Assembly (NCBI RefSeq): GCF_034044635.1
Contig: NZ_JAXCLX010000002.1
Location: 62,001 to 126,000, forward strand
Direction of reading: 5' to 3'
DNA: 64,000 bases
From: Dongia rigui
GTDB lineage: Bacteria > Pseudomonadota > Alphaproteobacteria > Dongiales > Dongiaceae
Under the pieces are notes generated by a model. The model had not been told where the DNA came from and did not search any database. It saw only the letters and a program-made list of their open reading frames with translations. This document shows positions 59,890 to 64,000 of this stretch, one piece after another; within the stretch, counting starts at the first letter, position 1, and each line of letters begins with the position of its first letter. Position numbers and translations under genes: made by a program.

Positions 59890-61481
59890 TTGTCTTCCTT
59901 CCCGGTCGTGGTGTGCAGCAGCCGCCTGTCGACTCCCAGGACATCACTGCGAATATCCGGAAGGTGCCGGCACCCCAGCATTGTCCTCATAGCCATGGCA
60001 ATTGCGTATGCGACAAGAGGAGGAACCGCGTTACCTATCTGCTTCAGCGCCGGATTCATTGAACCCTTGAGGGAAAAGCCGTCCGGAAAGGATTGAAGTC
60101 GCGCAGCCTCTCGCACGGAGATTGTGCGAGCTTGCTCACTGTCGAAGTGAATATGACTGTAGGAGTCTTTCCCAAGGTGAGCCATTAAGGTACGCACGGG
60201 CCTGTCGCGATAAAGCTTCCACCATTTGTTCGGAAATTTCCCGGGATCGTAGGGAAGGGTCCATTGCCTCGCAAACTCCTTGGCGTCCTGACTGTTCGAA
60301 AATCCGTTCACCCCCGCGCGCCAGCGGCCGTTCATCAGCTGCTCGCGCTTGGCTTCGACGAAACGCCATATCTGCGGGTATTCCCAGCCTTCCTCCATCA
60401 TCCTGAAGATCTTGTAGTCCCTCGGCAAATATCGGATGACATGGCCAGTCGTATGGCCACTTGCTCCAAACCCAGGCCATTCACGCATGAGGCGAGACCA
60501 TTTTGTCGTCGGCTTCACCGACAAGTAAGTCACCGGCTCGGAAGGATCCTTTCGGCCGCGAGAAAGCTTTCCTGCCTCCAGCAACTCAAGTGCGTGGATT
60601 GGTGGAAGGTCTGCGAGGGCCTGTTCAGCCGTAGTCGCAGGTAGAGCACTTCCTTCGCTTGGATCATCTATCCATCGGTGACTTTGCTCTGAGGCAAAGG
60701 GAAGGCCGATCGCTTCAGAGATCAGCTTTCGCGCAGTCGCCCGGGTGCCTTCGTAACCAGGTGGCAATGGCGTGTGATGGGTAGGCGCCGGAAAAAGTAC
60801 GTCTTCGTCGAGATCCCGATGAACGCCAACGAGAAACATGCGTTCGCGGATCTGTGGCACTCCGAACCATGACGCATTCAGCAATGTGTAACGAACTCTG
60901 TATCCTTCTTTCCGGAGGTGCTCCGAAACAGTATCCGCGACATTTTTCCCTCCATGATTCAGGATGTCGGGGACATTCTCCATGAGCAGGGCGAGGGGCT
61001 TGGTTTTTCGGACGTAGTGGAGATATCTTCTCCACAGGTTCACCCGCCCGTCGACAAGAAAGGCCACATCGGCATCGTCCTCATCGCGACGGTGCGCTTC
61101 GTGCCTCAGCTTCGCCCGCCCGACCCTGGCGAATGCCTGGCATGGCGGCCCGCCTACTAGAACGTCAACCTGGTCGTCGGCTGCGCCATCAATTCCCAGG
61201 TCGCGGAAAATCGAACTTGGCGTTTCGATCATTATGTCGCGGGCCTTGAAATGGCCTTGTTGACGCGAGCCATAGGAAATGTGGGCGAAATTGGCGCCGT
61301 GTGATTCGGCTGCCCAGGGATCGGAATCAACCGAAGCTACCAGTTCAAATCCGGCCGTGACAAAACCAAGAGTGATACCGCCACAACCCGCGAACAAGTC
61401 CATGAAACGGGGAGGATTACCGGCTCTCAGCCTCTTAAGTTTCTTTTTAATTGTATCCATGTCCGTCCGTATTGCTTGCAT
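59886..61481 (-). CDS. DNA cytosine-5 methyltransferase
   Basis: About 531 aa with C5-methyltransferase motifs: I FMDLFAGCGGITLGF, IV with the catalytic Cys in VGGPPCQAFARVG, VI ENVPDIL, VIII QIRERMFLVGV, IX AARLQSFPDGF and X QIGNAVPPLVAYA. The target-recognition region lies between about residues 260 and 440. The recognised sequence cannot be read directly. It is the first gene of the operon and would protect host DNA, while Vsr limits mutation at its sites. ATG 61481 is chosen over a GTG three bases earlier; ATG 61460 is also possible. Confidence 0.93.
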   Translation of the reverse strand: MQAIRTDMDTIKKKLKRLRAGNPPRFMDLFAGCGGITLGFVTAGFELVASVDSDPWAAESHGANFAHISYGSRQQGHFKARDIMIETPSSIFRDLGIDGAADDQVDVLVGGPPCQAFARVGRAKLRHEAHRRDEDDADVAFLVDGRVNLWRRYLHYVRKTKPLALLMENVPDILNHGGKNVADTVSEHLRKEGYRVRYTLLNASWFGVPQIRERMFLVGVHRDLDEDVLFPAPTHHTPLPPGYEGTRATARKLISEAIGLPFASEQSHRWIDDPSEGSALPATTAEQALADLPPIHALELLEAGKLSRGRKDPSEPVTYLSVKPTTKWSRLMREWPGFGASGHTTGHVIRYLPRDYKIFRMMEEGWEYPQIWRFVEAKREQLMNGRWRAGVNGFSNSQDAKEFARQWTLPYDPGKFPNKWWKLYRDRPVRTLMAHLGKDSYSHIHFDSEQARTISVREAARLQSFPDGFSLKGSMNPALKQIGNAVPPLVAYAIAMAMRTMLGCRHLPDIRSDVLGVDRRLLHTTTGKEDK

Positions 61482-62265
61482 CACCAGGTTAGGGCCGAAA
61501 ATGCGTCGATTCGGCTGCTAACCGTCACTCTTGGGCAAATCTAGAAAACTCGCAATTGGCTAGCTGCCAGTTTGTTCGCAAGTTACCTGCTGAAGCCACA
61601 GCTAATATTAGCAGTTTGTGAACGCTAAGCTCCATCACTTCCTGTAGACGGTGGCTAGGTTTGCAATAGAGCGCGTCTCCAGAGTTGCCGTCATCTCAAA
61701 GTCAGTTGGGGCGACGCTTATGTAGCAGTATGCAGATGGAATATTAGGGTGGAGCGAGACGCGCTCATAAGGCAGTTTTGTTCCGCCGGAAGCTGGCATG
61801 CACGCCTTCGTTCGGCCAGCTGTAAGAGCAGGTGCAAATGACGCCGGTCGAAAGACTTGGCACGGCCACGGACCCCAGCCGCGACGTCGTGAGTCAGAGC
61901 GAGGCATTCTTCGCGCACCCGGATCCGGGACGCATCCCGCGCGCGAGGCGGAAACACCCCTCGTCGAATAAGCTCCGGAAACATTCACCATAAGATTTCG
62001 ATCGAGAGCCCACACCTCCGTCGAAGACTCTTCTTCGCGCAAGAGATGTGCCGGCAAGCCGAGAAATGCCTCATGGCGGACGTACCGATAGATTATGACG
62101 AGCGGCTATATAAGCGGATCTGTTGTGTGGAACGACCGGGCAACAAGTGCACGGCTTCTGCACGGCTTCAGCTGCCGGTTCATGCCGTGTTCTGCCTTAT
62201 CTTGCCGGATCGCTCTCAATCGCCCGCGGCACAATTGCGAGGAAGTGCTGATTTTAATTGGAAGG
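61482..62265. other. 784-bp gap at the right end of the island
   Basis: No convincing gene. A minus-strand frame at 61635-62057 has a protein-like C-terminal part but an arginine-rich, improbable N-terminal half; it could be a decayed gene. The stretch nearest the methyltransferase must hold the operon promoter, which I could not pin down. Two tandem 11-bp repeats lie at 62148-62169. Confidence 0.4.
62148..62169. repeat. Tandem TGCACGGCTTC repeat near the right attachment site
   Basis: Two exact 11-bp units (62148-62158, 62159-62169) lie about 97 bp inside the right attachment copy. A similar pair of TGCACGT, also 11 bp apart (38262 and 38273), lies 56 bp inside the left copy. They may be arm-type integrase sites. 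Confidence 0.4.
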
Positions 62266-62319
62266 AATGGTGGGCGGTACAGGGATTGAACCTGTGACCC
62301 CTACCATGTCAAGGTAGTG
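62266..62319. other. Right attachment site (within tRNA-Val)
   Basis: Exact 54-bp match to 38153-38206. It overlaps the 3' part of the intact tRNA-Val gene, so integration kept the tRNA functional. Confidence 0.9.
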
Positions 62320-62342
62320 CTCTCCCGCTGAGCTAACCGCCC
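62268..62342 (-). tRNA. tRNA-Val (anticodon GAC)
   Basis: A 75-nt cloverleaf including an encoded CCA. The acceptor GGGCGGT pairs with ACCGCCC, the D stem is GCTC/GAGC, the anticodon stem CTACC/GGTAG holds TTGACAT, and the T arm is ACAGG-TTCAATC-CCTGT. The anticodon GAC lies at 62308-62310. It is the integration target of the island. Confidence 0.97.
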
Positions 62343-62602
62343 GCCGTGACCTGCGACCAGCCCGCCTGGAACTCGGGGGTGGTGGCGTGAGCGGGCAACA
62401 AGGGAAGGCCCGTTCGGTCGGCGGGTGGCGAAATAGCATCCTCGCCAGGGGAATGCAAGCCTTGCCGCTGCGGCGATCCAATTGCGTGCGGATTTCCACT
62501 GGCTAGCAAAGGGGATAGGCACGGGAAAACGGCGCAAAAATCGCCGCTTTCAACGCTCCCGCCCCGTGACAGCGGCGGTAAATTTCTCTAAACCATCAGT
62601 GG

Positions 62603-63529
62603 ATGCCCAACGGTGATTTCCATCGCGAGCCGACCGGGACAGAGACGGGGCATGATTCCGTCGCGCCCGGTCACGCCATCCTCAATCTGGTCCGCCCCGA
62701 GACGTGGCGGGCCCCGCTGATTGTCGCCTCGCCACATTCGGGCCAGCATTACCCACCGGACTTCCTGGCCAGCACCGGTTTGACGCAACAGGAATTGCGT
62801 CTCTCAGAGGATTGCTATGTCGACGAATTGGTGAGTGCTGCACCCAGCGTTGGCGTGCCGCTGCTGGCGGCGCTGTTCCCGCGCAGTTTTTGCGACGTCA
62901 ACCGAGAGCCGCTGGAGCTTGACCCCAGCATGTTCAGCGACCGGTTGCCGGCGGGCGCCAATACCGCCTCGCCCCGGGTCGCCGCAGGCCTTGGCGTGGT
63001 GCCACGGCTTGGCGCCAATGACCGCGAGATCTATCGCCGCAAGCTCTCCTTCGCCGAGGCAGAGGCGCGCCTTGCCGTCTATTACCGGCCGTATCACGCC
63101 GCCCTCAACGCGCTCAGCAACGAGGCGATCGCCAAGTTCGGCGCCTGTCTCATTCTCGATTGCCATTCGATGCCATCGGTCGGCGGTCCCGGCGAGCGGG
63201 GCCCGGGTGGCCAGGGCCGGGTCGACTTCGTGTTGGGCGATTGCTTCGGCGCTTCCTGCGCGCCAGCAGTGACCGCGGCGGTCGATGCCTTTTTGCGTGC
63301 GGGCGGCGCCAACATGCGGCGCAATTCGCCCTATTCCGGCGGGTATGTGACGCAGCATTACGGCCGACCGGCAACCGGCGTGCATGTGCTGCAGGTCGAA
63401 ATCAACCGCGCGCTCTATGTGAATGAACGCTCGCTGGAGCGTAGCGCCGGCTTTGCCGCGATGCAGGCGAATATGACCGGGCTTATCAGCATGTTGGCCG
63501 AGAAGACCGCCGACTTGCTGAAAGGATGA
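62603..63529 (+). CDS. N-formylglutamate amidohydrolase family protein
   Basis: A 308-aa FGase-family hydrolase. Metal-site blocks are IVASPHSGQHYPP near residue 43, FCDVNREPLELDP near residue 96 and LILDCHSMPSVG near residue 182, with LQVEINRALYVNE near the C-terminus. In histidine breakdown the enzyme releases glutamate from N-formylglutamate, but no hut genes are visible here, so it may act on a related N-acyl amino acid. It is followed 7 bp later by an acetyltransferase gene. Confidence 0.85.
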   Translation: MPNGDFHREPTGTETGHDSVAPGHAILNLVRPETWRAPLIVASPHSGQHYPPDFLASTGLTQQELRLSEDCYVDELVSAAPSVGVPLLAALFPRSFCDVNREPLELDPSMFSDRLPAGANTASPRVAAGLGVVPRLGANDREIYRRKLSFAEAEARLAVYYRPYHAALNALSNEAIAKFGACLILDCHSMPSVGGPGERGPGGQGRVDFVLGDCFGASCAPAVTAAVDAFLRAGGANMRRNSPYSGGYVTQHYGRPATGVHVLQVEINRALYVNERSLERSAGFAAMQANMTGLISMLAEKTADLLKG

Positions 63530-63536
63530 GGGCGCG

Positions 63537-64000
63537 GTGACGGCATTTTCATTGCGGCCCACCGTTGCGGGCGATCTTGGCGTCATCCAGCGCATCTATG
63601 CGCACCACGTTCTGACGGGCCTCGCCAGCTTCGAGGAGACGCCGCCGGATATCGATGAACTGACGCGCCGCTGGCGGTCCATTGCCGAGATGGGGCTGCC
63701 CTATGTGGTGGCCGAGGGGCCGGGCGGCGAGATCGCCGGCTATGCCTATGCCAGCCCCTACCGGCCGCGCAGCGCCTATCGCTTCACGGTCGAGGATTCG
63801 ATCTATCTGGATCCGGCGTTCCAAGGCCAAGGCTTGGGGCGGGCGCTGCTCGCGCGTCTCATCGCCGATGCGACCGCCTGCGGCAAGCGGCAGATGATCG
63901 CCGTCATCGGCGATTCGGCCAATGCGGCCTCGATCGGCGTCCATCGGGCGCTGGGGTTCGAGATGACCGGCACCTTCAAGGGGATCGGCCGCAAGTTCGG
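63537..64000 (+). CDS. GNAT acetyltransferase, phosphinothricin N-acetyltransferase-like (partial)
   Basis: Starts with GTG at 63537 and runs off the window after 154 residues. Family features are RIYAHHVLTGLASFEETPP near the N-terminus, SIYLDPAFQGQGLGRALL with the acetyl-CoA loop QGQGLG near residue 100, and NAASIGVHRALGFEMTG. This matches the PAT/Pat (YncA-like) group that acetylates amino-acid-like compounds. The end is missing. Confidence 0.85.
   Translation, partial: MTAFSLRPTVAGDLGVIQRIYAHHVLTGLASFEETPPDIDELTRRWRSIAEMGLPYVVAEGPGGEIAGYAYASPYRPRSAYRFTVEDSIYLDPAFQGQGLGRALLARLIADATACGKRQMIAVIGDSANAASIGVHRALGFEMTGTFKGIGRKF

Larger units (their letters stand above)
38153..62319. mobile_element. 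24.1-kb genomic island integrated at tRNA-Val(GAC)
   Basis: A 54-bp exact direct repeat at 38153-38206 and 62266-62319 bounds the region and equals the 3' part of the tRNA-Val gene at the right end. A tyrosine integrase gene starts 37 bp inside the left copy, and the interior has lower GC than both flanks. It carries replication-type genes, a serine recombinase, many unknown small genes and a restriction-like operon. No capsid, terminase or conjugation genes are seen, so it is an integrative island or satellite rather than a complete phage or ICE. Confidence 0.92.

Noticed and set aside
61635-62057. 140-aa minus-strand frame at the island's right end
   Set aside because: The N-terminal half is improbable and competes with another frame of similar length; at best a decayed gene.
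62046-62297. 83-aa plus frame ending WAVQGLNL
   Set aside because: The end is the antisense of tRNA-Val, a known source of false small genes; the same false ending appears at the left attachment copy.
38153-62319. Prophage or conjugative element interpretation
   Set aside because: No capsid, portal, terminase, tail, relaxase or type IV secretion gene is visible in the interval.
1-64000. CRISPR array
   Set aside because: No set of regularly spaced identical repeats with unique spacers was seen; the dispersed palindromes are irregularly placed.

Overview
The window looks like a high-GC alphaproteobacterial chromosome, probably a Rhodospirillales-type heterotroph. This rests on codon use in the core genes, many ABC uptake operons, acidic-sugar catabolism, and dispersed GC-rich palindromes between genes. 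Two chromosomal blocks (1-38,152 and 62,343-64,000) flank a 24.1-kb integrated genomic island (38,153-62,319) with visibly lower GC and many unrecognised genes.

Left chromosomal block. A minus-strand sulfur operon comes first: sulfate ABC transporter genes cysT-cysW-cysA plus a TauE/SafE-type exporter, led by an Rrf2-family regulator with four cysteines. Next are a phosphotransferase-like gene and a plus-strand SDR / histidinol-dehydrogenase-like pair, followed by a NitT/TauT-type ABC transporter and an amidase. Then comes a BMP-type (nucleoside-like) ABC transporter operon, convergent with a class V aminotransferase very like pyridoxamine-pyruvate aminotransferase. An oxalyl-CoA-synthetase-like ligase and a ketopantoate-reductase-family gene follow. 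At 21.9-29.6 kb is a sugar-acid catabolic locus: a UxaA-family dehydratase divergent from a GntR/FCD regulator, then aldose dehydrogenase, lactonase, SDR and FAH-family hydrolase, fitting the non-phosphorylating L-fucose/L-galactose-type route. A PfkB kinase and a small transaldolase end that run. The rest of the block holds an AsmA-family gene, a divergent FolD, a DUF1289 protein, a C69-like Ntn hydrolase, an MFS/TetR divergent pair, a DapA-superfamily deaminase-like gene and a small lipoprotein.

Island. A 54-bp exact direct repeat, made of the 3' part of a tRNA-Val(GAC) gene, bounds the element; the intact tRNA is at the right end. A tyrosine integrase lies just inside the left repeat. Inside, in order: a primase-like / Toprim-DUF3987 replication pair, unknown genes, an XRE regulator, a serine recombinase, a run of very small genes (one Rap1a/Tai-like, one zinc ribbon, several tiny membrane proteins) with a duplicated 39-nt stem-loop, a Tat-signal protein paired with a 523-aa unknown protein, and a 435-aa putative HTH protein.

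The most striking locus is the right-hand five-gene operon (54,052-61,484, minus strand). It encodes a cytosine-5 methyltransferase, a GHKL/MORC-like ATPase, a Z1-domain SF2 helicase-like protein, a PD-(D/E)XK nuclease and a Vsr nickase, with overlapping or nearly abutting genes. This matches a MutL/MORC-type restriction-modification architecture predicted by comparative genomics, and it is the best candidate here for a poorly characterised defence system.

After the tRNA the chromosome resumes with N-formylglutamate amidohydrolase and a GNAT acetyltransferase that runs off the window.
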